Positions 1 through 12,139 of a stretch of DNA of 64,000 bases are shown one piece after another. The position numbers and the translations under genes were made by a program. Below the pieces are notes generated by a model. It saw nothing but the letters and a program-made list of their open reading frames with translations. It made no database searches and was not told the origin of the DNA. Source of the DNA: Anomaloglossus baeobatrachus (taxonomy: Eukaryota; Chordata; Amphibia; Anura; Aromobatidae). Position 1 is the first letter of the stretch. Each line of letters begins with the position of its first letter. Location: contig NC_134360.1 in the NCBI RefSeq assembly GCF_048569485.1, forward strand, positions 205,183,792-205,247,791, read 5' to 3'.

Positions 1-239
1 GGAGCCACATGCTGTTTTCCTTCCCCATCCCTGCAGGGCTCTGGGTGAAGTGGGATCCATAATCGGTCTCCAGACACTGGGACCGTGCTCCCTCCGCAGC
101 TCCTGGGGAATCTGCTGGACAGGAGCTGGGTATCGTCAGGGACATGGCCCTGCTACTGTGAGGTACTCTGTGTCCCCTTGGGGACGGCGCATGGAGCGCA
201 TGTGTCATACACGCTGCAGCACTGCTGGGCGTGTTAGTG

Positions 240-1330
240 CGCCGGGACTACCGCGCTGACCGCGCTTGTTGCCGGCCGCGCTTATAACTCTAGTACCGCA
301 TATTCCAGGGCTTTGTGTCCCCGTTGGGACGGCGCATAAAGCACCTTGGGCCCAGACGCTGCAGCGACTGCGGCGGGCGTATGGGTCCGGGACTACCGCG
401 CCGACCGTGCACTGCCGGCCGGCCGCGATTTTCACTTTAGTCCCCGGCTTTTGCGGCCTAGTATGGGATTCTCCCGCCCCCAGACCTGCCAGTCAGGGAA
501 AAGGGCGGGACGGTCGGTATGACGCCGACAGTGAGGGCTGTAGTACATTGAGCTGTCCTCCGCCCCCCTCACTACCCACGCTGGGGCACCAGATTCCCGC
601 ACTTTTTGTGACTACGCCCACGCCTCCCTCCTCCTCAGAGAACGCCGTCAGCCATGTTTTTCAGCAACTTCTGGCTGCAGCCGAGGGAGACCCCGGGCAG
701 AGAATCTGGTGGCTACAAGCCACATCCGCAGCCCCTGCCGGACAGGAGACGGAGTATCGCCAGGGACATGGCCCTGCATCTACAGGTACTCTGTGTCCCC
801 GTTGGGACGGTGCATGAAGCACCTTGGCCTCAGACGCAGCTGCGACTGCGGTGTGCATTTGTTGTCCGGGACTACCGCGCCGACCGTGCCTGTTTGCCGG
901 CCGCGGTTTTTACTTTAGTTCCCGGCTTTTGCGGCCTAGTGTGTTAAACGCCCGCCCCTGAGCCTGCCAGTCAGGGAGAAGGGCGGGATGGTCTGTATGT
1001 TGCCGACAGTGAGGGCTGGAGCACACCTCGCTGTCCTCCGCCCCCCCTCACTGATCACTATAGACCACCGGATTCCCACAGACAGAGCCCTGCATCATAA
1101 CGTACTCTGGGTCCCCTGAGGGACAGTGCATGCAGCATCTGTGTTACAAACGCCGCAGCGGTTGCTGACTGGTTTGTGAGACTGGGACTACCGCGCCGAC
1201 CGCGCCATGCCTGCCGGCCGCGTTTTTAAATTTAGTTCCTGGCTCTTACGGCCTAGTGCCATATACTCCCGTTCTGGGGCCTGCCAGTCAGGGGTAACGA
1301 CGGGACGGCCGACTGGACGTCGGCAGGGAG
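240..1330 (+). repeat. Repeated leader module of DIRS A
   Basis: A GC-rich module recurs about four times, with cores near 245, 385, 870 and 1186. Each contains 'gactaccgcgc' followed by 'gccggccgcg' and then a 'cccggcttttgcggcctag'-like stretch in the better copies. The interval between copies varies from about 140 to 480 bases. It lies where the untranslated leader of the element should be, and related sequence occurs in C near 19640-19720. The open frames here are shadows of the GC-rich repeat. The role is unknown; leader expansion in the transcript is an inference. Confidence 0.6.
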
Positions 1331-1423
1331 GGCTGGAGCATACGTTGGTATCCTCCTTCCCCCTCACTGAGCACTGGGGGGCACCAGTTTTTCAGTGTTG
1401 TCCCCCCCTTGGTGCCGCAGTGT

Positions 1424-1440
1424 GTATATATATGTATATG

Positions 1441-1527
<87 letters not shown>
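1424..1527. repeat. TA/TATG microsatellite
   Basis: About 100 bases of alternating TA begin with TATG-type units and lie inside the leader of DIRS A. Apparent open frames rich in Tyr-Ile are produced by the repeat and are not genes. Confidence 0.95.
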
Positions 1528-1530
<3 letters not shown>

Positions 1531-2399
1531 TATTTATCACTGTTCGGCAGCATTATTTGTTGGCTGTATACCCTCACTGATTACTCTGCGGACGACAGAC
1601 TGTTGTCTGCTCTTAAAGAGTAAGGGAGCCAGGGCACTGGCTTATTTTAACCTCTTGTGCGGCTATATTACGGGCACTGCACAGATGACAGCGACAGAGT
1701 TTGCATGATGAAATCAGCAAATCTCTGAATAGCTTTCACATCACAGGACTCAGTCTATGGACAGGGGGTCTGCTAGGATACTGGAAGCCTTGCAGTCCAG
1801 ACCGATACCACAGGGCCAGGGAGCTGTGAGTTCATCGCTCCCGGGCCCATCTGAGTCGGTACAACATCCTGGGGTAACACCCAGTTCCCACAGTGAAAAC
1901 TCCGTAACGGACCGCGGCCTCTGATAGGCTAAGCGGGCCCGCTGGGAACCTTCCCCGACTTTATCAGGAGTGCGTGTTTCGATCACTCTAACTCCAGAGG
2001 GGCCGTCCAGTAGCACAGAACTTGACGGACAAGCGCTACCTAAGCGCCTTATTGACACGCGTTACCCTTCCCCCCCTGACGTGCTTAACGGTTGGGCTCA
2101 GTGTCACAGGATGGATCCTCCAGTCTCTAGGCTGGCGGCTAGATCCGTAGTATTAGGGGCAGATGTCCATCTCACGATTGCCACTGATAGGCAAATAACG
2201 CTTATGATGAAATCCATCTATGAAGCCATAGTCGCATCTTTTGCTCCAGCCTTCGCAGCCGTGAGGGCACTCCAACCTATCTCAGCTTCTCCGGCTGAGA
2301 TTATTGCGGTTGCACATAACTCTGCCACGCAGGTTGTGTCCTTCACTTCTCAGGCGTAGGTTTTTTCGTTCTACGCCATGAACGCCGTTCCTGGACTCT

Positions 2400-3685
2400 G
2401 CGAGCCGTACAGCGGTAGCATCCACCAATTCAGTGGCAGTCTGCAGGGCCATGTGGCTACGTGAATGGAAGGCAGGCTCTGCTTCCAAGAAGTTCTTAAC
2501 CGGTTTGCCATTTTATGGCGACCGTTTGTTTGGCGAGCAATTGGATGAAGTTGCTAGACAGTCTCGTCCTTGCCGCAGTCCAAGACCGAGGGGTGAGAGA
2601 CATGCTGTCTCACGGTTACAAGATACAGCTCTACTCTCCCCCTCCGACTCGTTTCTTCAGAACGTCTCCGCCCCCCGAGTGAGCCGAGCACTCTGAAGCC
2701 TCGATCTCACAAGGAGACTTCCTACCATCATTAACATCAAGGATGCTTATCTCCATGTGCTGATCGCACCCGAGCTTCACCGCTTTCTGCGTTTCGCCAT
2801 TAGGGATGAACACCTTCAGTTCGTAGCACTGTCATTCGGCCTGGCGACAGCCCCACGGGTCTTCACCAAGGTCATGGCAGCAGTGGTGACGGTCCTACAG
2901 GGCCACTCGGTGATCACTTACCTGCACGATCCTCTAGTCAAGACACCCTCCTGGGTGGCATGTCAACACAACCTGACCATTGCTCTGGAGACTCTCCAGG
3001 GGTTCGGGTAGTTCATCGAAATTCCAGGGTCAAAGCTGACACCGATCCAATCACTGACTTCTCTCGGGATGGAGTTTTATACTCTCTCAGCGATAGTGAA
3101 GCTTCCGCTGCATAGTCAGCGTTCACTACCATGCACTGTCCCAGGAAGATGGTGACAGCAAGGGAGGCAGTTCCCTTGCGCAGTTTTTGTCTGCGTCCGA
3201 TCTTTCGGACACCGCTAATGGGACAGGAGGTCGACGTCCCTAGACAAGACCGTCTTTCTCCCTTGCAGCAAAACCTCTCTTCAGTGGTGTCTTCTTTCCA
3301 CTTCCTGGGCGAAGGAACAATCCTTCCGGCCCCCAGCCGGGACTGGGGTCACGACGGACGCGAGTCTGTCAGGGTGGAGAGCGGTCTTCCCCCACCACTC
3401 GGCTCAGGGAACCTGGACTCCGACAGAGTCCTCCCCTCGGTTAAATGTTCTGGGGATAAGGGCAGTGGATTTAGCCCTAAAGGTGTTCCAGCGGTAGCTG
3501 GACGGCAGGCGAATCCGAATTCAGTCGGACAACACCAAGGCGGTTGTGTACATCAACCACCAGGACGGCACACGCAGTCGTCAAGCCTTCCGAGCAGTTC
3601 GGCAGATGCGGCTGTGGGCGGAAGCCACAGCCTCCAACTTCTCCGCGGTTTACATCCCGGGCGTAGAAAACTGGGAAGCAGATTT
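2400..3685 (+). pseudogene. DIRS A: gag end, reverse transcriptase and RNase H part (fossil)
   Basis: Conceptual translation shows a DIRS-type reverse transcriptase around 2690-3110, with a 'FGLATAPRVF'-like block typical of this clade. Part of RNase H follows around 3330-3685, with a 'YINHQDGT'-like block. The same blocks occur in order in element C, which supports the assignment. The region is broken and its 3' part is separated from the rest by the insertion of element B. Confidence 0.75.
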
Positions 3686-3695
3686 CTCCATCGTT

Positions 3696-3821
3696 TCATT
3701 GGGGGACACAGGACCATGGGTTATGCTGCTGTCACTAGGAGGCTGACACTAAGTAGACATAAAAAGTTAGCTCCTCCCCAGCAGTATAACCCCTGAGCCG
3801 GAGGCGGACTCAATCAGTTTT
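3696..3821 (+). repeat. Left inverted terminal repeat of DIRS B
   Basis: It pairs with 9108-9233 read on the other strand over roughly 125 bases with almost no difference. Near-identity of the two arms argues for a recent insertion or for homogenisation during replication. Confidence 0.9.
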
Positions 3822-5234
3822 TGCTTAGTGTCGTAAGAGGCTGATGTGGGCCGGCTGGGCCCTCTTCAGCCACTTGATTTTTTTGCGTATTTTTTAAATT
3901 TTTTCTCGGCGACGCTCGTCGCTCTCATCTGTGGTACTTCTGTCTCTACAGGTATCGTTTCTCTACCTCAGCTCTCGCAGCCCGTGTGGGTACCACTCCC
4001 CTGGGTCGCAGAGGCTTGAGACGTCGGGCCCTCTCCCCCGTCCAATTTCCGTGGTACCACTCCCGGGTCGGCACGCGGGGCAGAACCTTCCGGGGCACCC
4101 CCTATTCACCCTGCGGTATCACCCCAAAGGGTGTAAGGGGCATACAGCAGGGACTGGACCTCTGCAGCGCGTCTGGATGTATGCTGGGGCCCGCAGCGCT
4201 GCTACGTTTACAGGGGGCTCCCACCCCCCACTGGCGTCCACCTCCCTGCCTTCCTATTTCTTCTCCCTGGTGCCGCAGCCTTTCCTCCAGGGTGCGGAGC
4301 ACACAGGAACAGGTGCAGAGCTCCACGCCTGCACACTGGACAGGGGAGCCGCCGCCGACCAGGTAGGACACCCTCTCCTACCTTCCCCTCCTCGGCCGGC
4401 GGCGAAATTTAGGCCCCGGTCTGGGCCTAGTCACCGGACGCCCCGATCCACATCGGGCGACAGAGTGCAGCGGCGTGCACGGAACTTCCGGACGGCATCC
4501 GGTCATCGCGGCTGTGCCGCCGCCACCGTTCACTGGCAGGGCAGCCGGTCGGTATCTTCCCTGCACGGGCAGCTCAAAAATTTAGGTCCCGGCTTCGGCC
4601 CTGTCCCCGGCGTCCTAGGCCCGCCTCCTGACGCAGCGCTATTGGCCGCCGGCCGCTCGGTTGCCACCCCCCTCCCAGCCCCAGCCATCACAGGGGGGGG
4701 GCGGTGGAGGGTTTTTTCCCGCTCTCCTAGGCCCGCCTCCAGCCTCCTCAGCATCCATTTTATATAACGAAAAAAAAAAAAAAGTAGAAAAGAGGGATTA
4801 TAGCAGTCCCCTGTTCTGCGGATTGCTGAGGCTGCAGCAACCCTCATATCTGGGGAAAAGTTGACCAAAATTAGCCACCTTCATTTAACGATAGTGGTTG
4901 TTTTTCTTTTTGCTGGGCTCAGTTTATTTCAATATGTAAAGGTAGATTTATATATATATTTATTAACTCTTACGAGCACTCCTTCGGGTTCTTGGTTAGC
5001 ATCAGAGATACAGTTAGTATGGGCTGTTCCCTCTGTTGTGGATTACCCAAATGATGTTACTTTAGTGTTTTACAGCTACCGCAGCCCCTGGCACTGCACG
5101 CCCCTGTATCCCGCCCCTGCCGGCGGGTTAGCGCCCTGTCTCAGGCCCTACATCCCCTCGCCTACGTCCCTCGGGTGGATGCGCATGCGCTGCGTCCCCG
5201 GCCGACGCTCTGTCGTACCATCCGCAAGACTGGC

Positions 5235-5710
5235 GCAACCGGGGAGATGAGTCCCGTACCAGGGACCTTTTTCCTCTGCCCAAGGCGGGCCTGCCAGGTC
5301 TCGTCGTCTGCGCCCCCAGTTTTCACCTTAATCCCCAGGTCCAGACTGCCTCTCCTCTGGTAGCCTTTCGACCTCTGGGGGATGGCCCAGGCGTTCCACC
5401 TCTGCTGGACTTCGAGCAGGAGGACCCGGATGTTTGGCGCAGGACTAATAGCCTGGTAAGGATGGTGAGTCAAGCCTTAAAGGTACGGACAGTCCTTTTC
5501 TCTCCGGCACGCACCGGGGGAGGTGAGTCCCGTACCAGGGACCTCATCCACGGCTCGAAGCGGACCCGCCAGGTCTCGCCTTCGGCGCCTCCCCCTGGTT
5601 TTTCCTTCATTCCCAGGTCAAAAATTCCCGCTCGTCCAGGAGCCTTCCGACCTCTCTGGTGATGACCCAGACGTACCACCTCTGCTGGATTCCGAGCAGG
5701 CGCCGAGGTT
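5235..5710 (+). repeat. Internal duplication in DIRS B
   Basis: A block of about 190 bases beginning near 'gagtcccgtaccagggacc' at about 5247 recurs near 5523 with moderate divergence. It ends in both copies with 'ccacctctgctgga'. It lies in the 5' part of element B, where a gag-like region would be expected. It is a duplication within a fossil; no function is assigned. Confidence 0.6.
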
Positions 5711-8700
5711 CGACGCATGGCGATTAGCTGGGAGGAAACGGTGAGTCAGACCATAAGAGCACGGATAGTTCTCTTCTTCTCTCTGAGCACACAGGTCTCC
5801 TTTAAGACTTTCCTAGCGGACCCATGATGTTTGCAGTGGACATCCAATAGTTCGCAGAGTTACTGCTCCTTCACAGACACCATCCAGACAGGACGTTACC
5901 AGCGGTAAATTTTGTTATTGTCTTTATCCATTCTCCAAGGGGCTCCGGGGAGAAGGGGCATGCCCCCCTGTGATCCACCCGCCTGGTTTCCTCTTAGCTT
6001 ATCATCCCTAACGTGACGTCTCTCAGGGACTACACGGACACCCTACGCAGCGGACTACATTCCATCTCTGCCGATTCAGAACTGGTGGACTTCTGCGGTA
6101 AGTACCTTCTCATCATAGCCCTGGCGTTTTACCAGCTGCACGGCCTGAGCCTGTAGCAGCAGTGTGACTCCCGTCGAGGCCTCTGACTCAGGAGCTGGAA
6201 CGCGGAGAAGACATCTAAGGAGTCGCTGACTTTCCTTCCGCCTTTAGGTGACCGTCCCTTCGGAAATAGGTTAGTCCAGTGGATCCCTTAGGCTACGTGA
6301 GGGAAGCGTACATCTTCCCCTAGGCTACGTGAGGGAAGAGCACTTCTCTTCCCAGCATCGGCCCAGACGCTCAGGATCGTCGCCTCACGCTCGGTCCAGT
6401 CCGTTCGACCCGCAACCGTCAGGGCGCCTCTAGCTCTCAAACAGTCCCTCCGCCTTGCATTGCAGCGGCCAATGCCAGTTTTTAAGAGCGCTTGCGGGGA
6501 TCAGGGCGTCTGTTCCTGCACATCCTACTCTGCAGGGCCGTTACGGCCACTCCGCCCATAAACGACCTGGGGGTCCAGACTTCTTCCGTCAAGGATCCTC
6601 GTCTTGGGGTTTAGACCCCGTCATCGTCACTTTTTCGCTACTAGGGTAGTTGATCTACCGGTTGGAGTCCTTTCAGACACCGGCCCGGTAGATCATCCCT
6701 TTAGGCATGTTATTCGAGACCGCCCAGGGGAAGTTACTCTTCACGCAGGAGTAGTTTTCTTTCCCGCACCAGGTCGGGTTCGGTAGGCGAGTCCGCAGTG
6801 GTTGGTGGAGGTGATAGCGGCGGTACACTTACCAGTTTACATCCTTGCCCTTCCAGAGGTCCCCACGGAAGAACGGAGATAAATAGCTTCCGTTTGTCCC
6901 GGGGACCCGCCATTCCCTTCCTAGTGGACCAGTCTTCGTAACCGTTCCCTGGGAAGATCACCTCTCCGTCTCCTCTGGAGAATAGCATCAGCCGTTACCA
7001 GTCTCCTATGCTAGGGTGGGCGTGTCCACCTTTCCACAGCTCGGTCCCGAGGGACACCCCTTGAGTGTGGTCTCCCCTTCAGCATTCCGGAATTCAGATC
7101 CATCCGGTTAGACCGGTTACGTTTTTTCTTCACTGGGGCGAGGTTGCCCGGTCAGGTTCCAGTCGAACCATGCCACAGCGGTGGCGTGCATCATCCACCA
7201 GGGAGGCGCAGGAAGTGTCATGACAAAGGAACAGGTCAAGAAGTTCTTGCTCCGGCCGGATCTTGTCGCACTCTAATCTCGGCAGTACACATCCCTACCG
7301 TGTACGTTTAGACGGCCGTTTTTTTCTCAGCAGGAAGGGCCTCGCCTAGGCAATTGGCTCCTCAACAGGGAGGTCTCCAGCCAGATCTACGACGAAAGAA
7401 GACGTCCAGTAGTGGTCCTATTGGCCCCCGATCCAGCTTTCTAGTCAACGGCGCGTCTAGGGTGCCCCCTTCTCTGCGCTAGGTGACGACGCCTTCGGCC
7501 GGCCGTGAGGCCAGTTCATTCTCTCGGGCTTCTTCCCACGGCTTCCCATGATCTCGAGCGTTCTCAAGATGGACCAAGGCAGAAGGTGCCTATGGAGGGG
7601 CCCAGGCGAGCATAGTTCACAGAACTCACTCAATCCACTCGCAGATGCCATGTGGCGCTTTCCAGACCGTCCAGTTCTTTCGTGTCGTGGCCCTCTCTTC
7701 CACCAGGACTTAGAAGCCCTAAGTTTGACGACCTTAATAGCGGATCCCGGGTTCTAGCTCGCACAGGCCGATTGGCAAGAAGGATGCAGACAATGTGTAG
7801 ACCGGGAAGCCCTCCGGGGTGTAAGGACGGAGCACTTCTTCTTTTCTCTCTCTCTCTTCCTTCCTGCACTACTGCCAGGTTGGCAGTCAGAGCGGGATGC
7901 GGCTTCTAGCGCGTCCCTCTAGGGGCCAGGTGTCGACGCGGTCATTCCGGTTTCAGAGACGTATCACTTCTCGTTCCACGATCAAGAGTTTCACGCAGAG
8001 AAGCGTCCATCTGGCTCGGCGGCATCACCGTCCACTAGGAACGTAAGACCTTAATCTAGCGATGGGTTCACTTCACGGCTCTCGGTTTGAACCTTTCCGA
8101 GTGCTTCTTACTCCCACCTGTTTTGGATAGGTGGGCTCGTCGTGGCCGTCTCCTTTTTTCAAGGGGCATCAGGGCGGACAGCTCTCTCTTGTTGCCTTTG
8201 TTCCCCCCTTTTTTTCCGGGTCCTCCAGCAGGGCAAAGGGGGGTGCTCCGGCCACTACCCTCGTTTCGGTACAAGGCAGCCCGCCTTCCTTCCAGATAAG
8301 GAGATTGAGTTTTTCGGGTTCGGTCCTAGTACCTTCTCATCCTGAAAAGGGCCTAATTCGTTCCTGAGCTGGTACGAGCTCTCAGTAGTTGTGCCCTCTG
8401 GACCGCACTTTTCGGTTTTCACCGACAGTCAGTTCATCTTTTCAGGACAGTTCATCCTTTCACCCGGTCCCAGGAGGCGCATGCCGGCGCCCAGGGCTAA
8501 GATTTCCACATGGATCCTTTCCGCCATAGGTGAAGTCTATCGCATGGAAGACGGACCTCCGCCGTTTTTTTCTACCGTCCAAGGGGAGTTTCCTGGATGA
8601 TTGGACTTCAGACGTCGATGGTCCGATGTCTGCCGGGCCACCACATGGTCTAGTCGGCAGACCTTACTAGTTCCTAGCAGGTTCACACCCAAGCTTTGGC

Positions 8701-8824
8701 AGAGGCCAGTCTTGCCGTTATCCTTGTGGGCGGCAGTAGCACGCCTGTAACAAGGTAGGTATCTGTAGGTCTGGGTCAAGCCCGACAGGAGGAAGCGGTT
8801 TCCTACCGATCTACGGTGATGGTT

Positions 8825-8965
8825 CTCTTCCCACCCACGGACTGCTTTTGGACGTCCCATGGTCCTGTGTCCCCCAATGAAACGATGGAGAAAGATAGAT
8901 TTTTGTGTACTCACCGTAAAATCTCTTTCTCTGAGTCTTCATTGGGGGACACAGCACCCACCCTA
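8825..8965 (+). other. Internal complementary region of DIRS B
   Basis: This segment reads as the two outer ends of B fused: the complement of the left end (reading 'cccccaatgaaacgatgg'), then the complement of the right end ('tgtactcaccgtaaaat'), then 'cattgggggacacag'. In DIRS elements such a region templates completion of the ends and circle formation. Confidence 0.8.
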
Positions 8966-9107
8966 CTTGTGTTTTTTGGGTTACATTTTACATGTCTGTT
9001 GCCTCAGTGGCCTTATTCCCAGGCCATTGTTCGCACGTCTAATTGGTTATAGTTTTTTCCTTGTCTTATCTAAGATTGTTTGGTTCTCCTCCTACTGCTT
9101 GTGCACT

Positions 9108-9233
9108 AAACTGATTGAGTCCGCCTCCGGCTCAGGGGTTATACTGCTGGGGAGGAGCTAACTTTTTATGTCTACTTAGTGTCAGCCTCCTAGTGACAGC
9201 AGCATAACCCATGGTCCTGTGTCCCCCAATGAA
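9108..9233 (-). repeat. Right inverted terminal repeat of DIRS B
   Basis: It is the inverted partner of 3696-3821. It is followed by a short tail containing 'tttacggtgagtac', and then element A sequence resumes near 9284. Confidence 0.9.
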
Positions 9234-9283
9234 GACTCAGAGAAAGAGATTTTACGGTGAGTACACAAAAATCTATCTTTTTC

Positions 9284-10460
9284 TCAGTCGCCAGGACATG
9301 GACACAGGGGAATGGCCTTCATCCGCACGTGTTTCTAGAGATCTGTTGCCGTTGGGGTACGCCGGACTTCGATCTAATGGCGTCTCAACACTACAACAAA
9401 GTCCCGGCATTCATGGCTCGGTCCAAGGATCACAGAGCTCTGGCGGCAGACGCGCTAGTTCACGACTGGTCGCAGCTTCGACTGCCTTATGTATTTTCCC
9501 CTCTGGCACTACTGCCCAGAGGGTTACGCAAGATCAGGTCAGACTGTCGCCGCGCCATCCTCGTGGCTCCATACTGGCCGAGGTGTTCGTGGTACCCGGA
9601 TCTGGGGCACCTCACGGTGGGTCAACCGTGGGCACTCCCTGACCGACCTGACTTGCTGCCTCAAGGGCCATATTTCCTTCGGAATTCTACGGCTCTTATC
9701 CTCACTGTGTGGTGGCCCCTGGCGTCATCAGGGATATCTCCAGATGTCATTGCCACCATGAGACTGGCCAGGAAACCAACGTCCGCCAAGATCTCTCACA
9801 GGACTTGGAGGAGCCTCTTATCCTGGTGCTCTGATCAGGGTTTACCCCCTGGCCGTTTGCTTTGCCCTCTTTCTTTCGCAAAGGGTGGCCTTCCTAGTGG
9901 CAGTCGCATCACTCAGAAGAGTATCTCAGCTGGCAGAGCTGTCATGCAAAGCCTCCTTCCTGGTGTTTCACCAGGATAGGGTGGTTCTACGTCCGGTCCC
10001 GGCCTTTCTCCCTAAGGTATCCCCGTTTCGTCTTACCCTCTTTGGGTCCGCATCCAGTTCACCAATGTGAAAAGGATTTGCATTTATTAGATCTGGGGAG
10101 AGCACTCCGGCTCTACATTTCTAGCACGGTGCCCCTGCGCCGGTCTGATGCGCTCTTGTCCTTATCGCGGAACAGTAAGGGATTTCAGGTTTTCAGGTCA
10201 ACCTTGGCTCGGTGAATCAAGGAACCGATTTTTGAAGCATACCGTTCTTTTGGGCTTCCGATTCCTGCTGGACTGAAGGCCCATTCTACCAGAGTCGTCG
10301 GTGTCCTGAGCATTGCGACACTAGACTACGGCTCGGCAGGTCAGGCGGCTACCTGGTCGAGTCTGCACACTTTCACGAAACACTATCAGGTGCAGGCCGA
10401 TGATTCGGCAGATGCCAGCCTAGGTAGGCGAGTCCTTCAGGCGGCAGTTGCCCACCTGTA
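9284..10460 (+). pseudogene. DIRS A: rest of RNase H region and tyrosine recombinase (fossil)
   Basis: After element B the A sequence resumes in the same orientation. A stretch similar to C ('WGTPDFDLMAS'-like, then 'ADALVHDWSQLRLPYVF') links RNase H to the recombinase. A YR-like C-terminal part follows around 9750-10460, ending in a block similar to 'SLGRRVLQAAVAHL' in C. DIRS recombinases resolve a circular intermediate into the target. It is broken. Confidence 0.7.
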
Positions 10461-10494
10461 AGAGGGGGCCGTTTTTCGGCTCCTTTATCGAGGT

Positions 10495-10963
10495 ATTCTT
10501 TTACCCACCCAGGGATTGCTTTTGGACATCCCAATTGTCTGGGTCTCCCAATGGAGCGACAAAGAAGGGAATTTTGTTTACTTACCATAAATTCCTTTTC
10601 TTCTAGCTCCTATTGGGAGACCCAGCACCCGCCCCTGTTCCCTTCGGGCTGTTGTTCTTTTGTGTTCACATGTTGTTCATGTTGAATTGTTCTTTTGGTC
10701 CAAGGTTTCAGTTCTCCGAACATCCTTCGGATTGAATTTACCTTAGGCCAATTTATAAGTTTCCTCCTTCCTGCTTTTGCACCAAAACTGAGGAGCCCGT
10801 GATGCACGGGAGGGTGTATAGCAGAGGGGAGGGGTTACACTTTTTAAAGTGTAATACTTTGTGTGGCCTCCGGAGGCAGAAGCTATACACCCAATTGTCT
10901 GGGTCTCCCAATAGGAGCTAGAAGAAAAGGAATTTACGGTAAGTAAACAAAATTCCCTTCTTT
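10495..10963 (+). other. Internal complementary region and right terminal repeat of DIRS A
   Basis: Near 10530-10640, two oppositely oriented 'tgggtctcccaat'/'attgggagaccca' motifs flank a 'gtttacttacc' core, as expected of the joined ends. The right terminal repeat follows at about 10800-10915 with 'ggcctccggaggcagaagctatacaccc'-type sequence shared with C. The tail 'tttacggtaagtaaac' closes the element at about 10963. The left terminal repeat lies before the window. Confidence 0.8.
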
Positions 10964-11169
10964 TTTACACACCTTTTGAATCACTGATTTTCAACATTTT
11001 TCACTTGTTTATTATAACAAATGTGCACATTCTTTGGTTAAATCTAAAAAAAAAAAATTTGATGTTAAAAAAAAGTCATGCCTTATTGTTTTTTTTTTTA
11101 CATTTTATCCCTTTCTTGTAACTAATAGTGTTACAATTATCACTATAAAGAAATTTTGGCCAACATCCT
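10964..11169. other. AT-rich flank, no gene seen
   Basis: This is AT-rich sequence between the end of DIRS A and the minisatellite. It contains A and T runs and no recognisable feature. Confidence 0.5.
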
Positions 11170-12137
11170 TTAGTAATGTTCCCTATCCTATAGTAATGTA
11201 CCCACCTTGTCCCCATCCTATAGTAATGTCCCCATCCAATAGTATTATGCCCATCCTTGTAATGTCCCCATCCTATAGTCATGTGCCCACCTTGTCCCCA
11301 TCCTATAGACATGTGCCCACCTTGTCTCCATCCTATAGTCATGTGCCCACCTTGTCCCAATCCTATAGACATGTGCCCACCTTGTCCCCATGCTATAGTC
11401 ATGTGCCCACCTTGTCCCCATCCTATAGTCATGTGCCCACCTTGTCCCCATCCTATAGTCATGTGCCCACCTTGTCCCAATCCTATAGACATGTGCCCAC
11501 CTTGTCCCCATGCTATAGTCATGTGCCCACCTTGTCCCCATGCTATAGTCATGTGCCCACCTTGTCCCCATCCTATAGTCATGTGCCCACCTTGTCCCCA
11601 TCCTATAGTCATGTGCCCACCTTGTCCCCATGCTATAGTCATGTGCCCACCTTGTCCCCATGCTATAGTCATGTGCCCACCTTGTCCCGATCCTATAGTC
11701 ATGTGCCCACCTTGTCCCCATCCTATAGACATGTGCCCACCTTGTCCCGATCCTATAGACGTGCCCACCTTGTCCCGATCCTATAGTCATGTGCCCACCT
11801 TGTCCCCATTCTATAGTCATGTGCCCACCTTGTCCCCATCCTATAGACATGTGCCCACCTTGTCCCCATCCTATAGACATGTGCCCACCTTGTCCCCATC
11901 CTATAGTCATGTGCCCACCTTGTCCCCATCCTATAGTCATGTGCCCACCTTGTCCCTATTCTATAGTCATGTGCCCACCTTGTCCCTATTCTATAGTCAT
12001 GTGCCCACCTTGTCCCTATTCTATAGTCATGTGCCCACCTTGTCCCTATTCTATAGTCATGTGCCCACCTTGTCCCTATTCTATAGTCATGTGCCCACCT
12101 TGTCCCTATTCTATAGTCATGTGCCCACCCTGTAGTA
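11170..12137 (+). repeat. 30-bp minisatellite array
   Basis: The unit is about 'catgtgcccaccttgtcccc' plus 'atcctatagt', exactly 30 bases, repeated about 29 times from 11279 onward. Degenerate partial copies lie upstream from about 11170. Variants cluster: 'gac' versus 'gtc', 'catgc' versus 'catcc', and a homogeneous block of 'cctattctatag' units at 11950-12120. One unit near 11760 is two bases short. Because 30 is a multiple of three, long open frames of 230-284 codons appear on both strands. They are repeat artefacts, not genes. Confidence 0.97.
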
Positions 12138-12139
12138 AT

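Larger units (their letters stand above)
3686..9283 (+). mobile_element. DIRS-like retrotransposon B nested in A
   Basis: A complete-looking DIRS skeleton of about 5.6 kb sits in the RNase H region of A. Its ends are inverted copies starting 'cattgggggacacagg' on both sides, followed by about 120 bases that are nearly identical. An internal complementary region near 8830-8965 carries both ends joined head to head, the hallmark of DIRS. Its termini differ from those of A and C, so it is another family. RNase H-like sequence is recognisable around 7140-7215, but no frame is longer than about 130 codons. It is thoroughly broken, with many breaks. It must be younger than A because it lies inside it. 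Confidence 0.85.
1..10963 (+). mobile_element. DIRS-like retrotransposon A (left end outside window)
   Basis: This is a tyrosine-recombinase (YR) retrotransposon of the DIRS type. The window opens a few hundred bases inside it, judged by comparison with the leader of element C. Parts seen in order are a repeated GC-rich leader, a gag-like stretch, reverse transcriptase (RT) and RNase H, then the rest of RNase H and the recombinase after an inserted second DIRS, then an internal complementary region and the right terminal repeat. DIRS elements replicate by reverse transcription and are thought to integrate a circular intermediate with a YR, so no target duplication is expected. It is a broken fossil with roughly ten or more breaks besides the large insertion. 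It is older than B, which lies inside it. The termini resemble those of C, so A and C belong to related families. Confidence 0.85.

Noticed and set aside
11279-12137. CRISPR-like array
   Set aside because: Units are contiguous 30-bp repeats without unique spacers, in vertebrate DNA.
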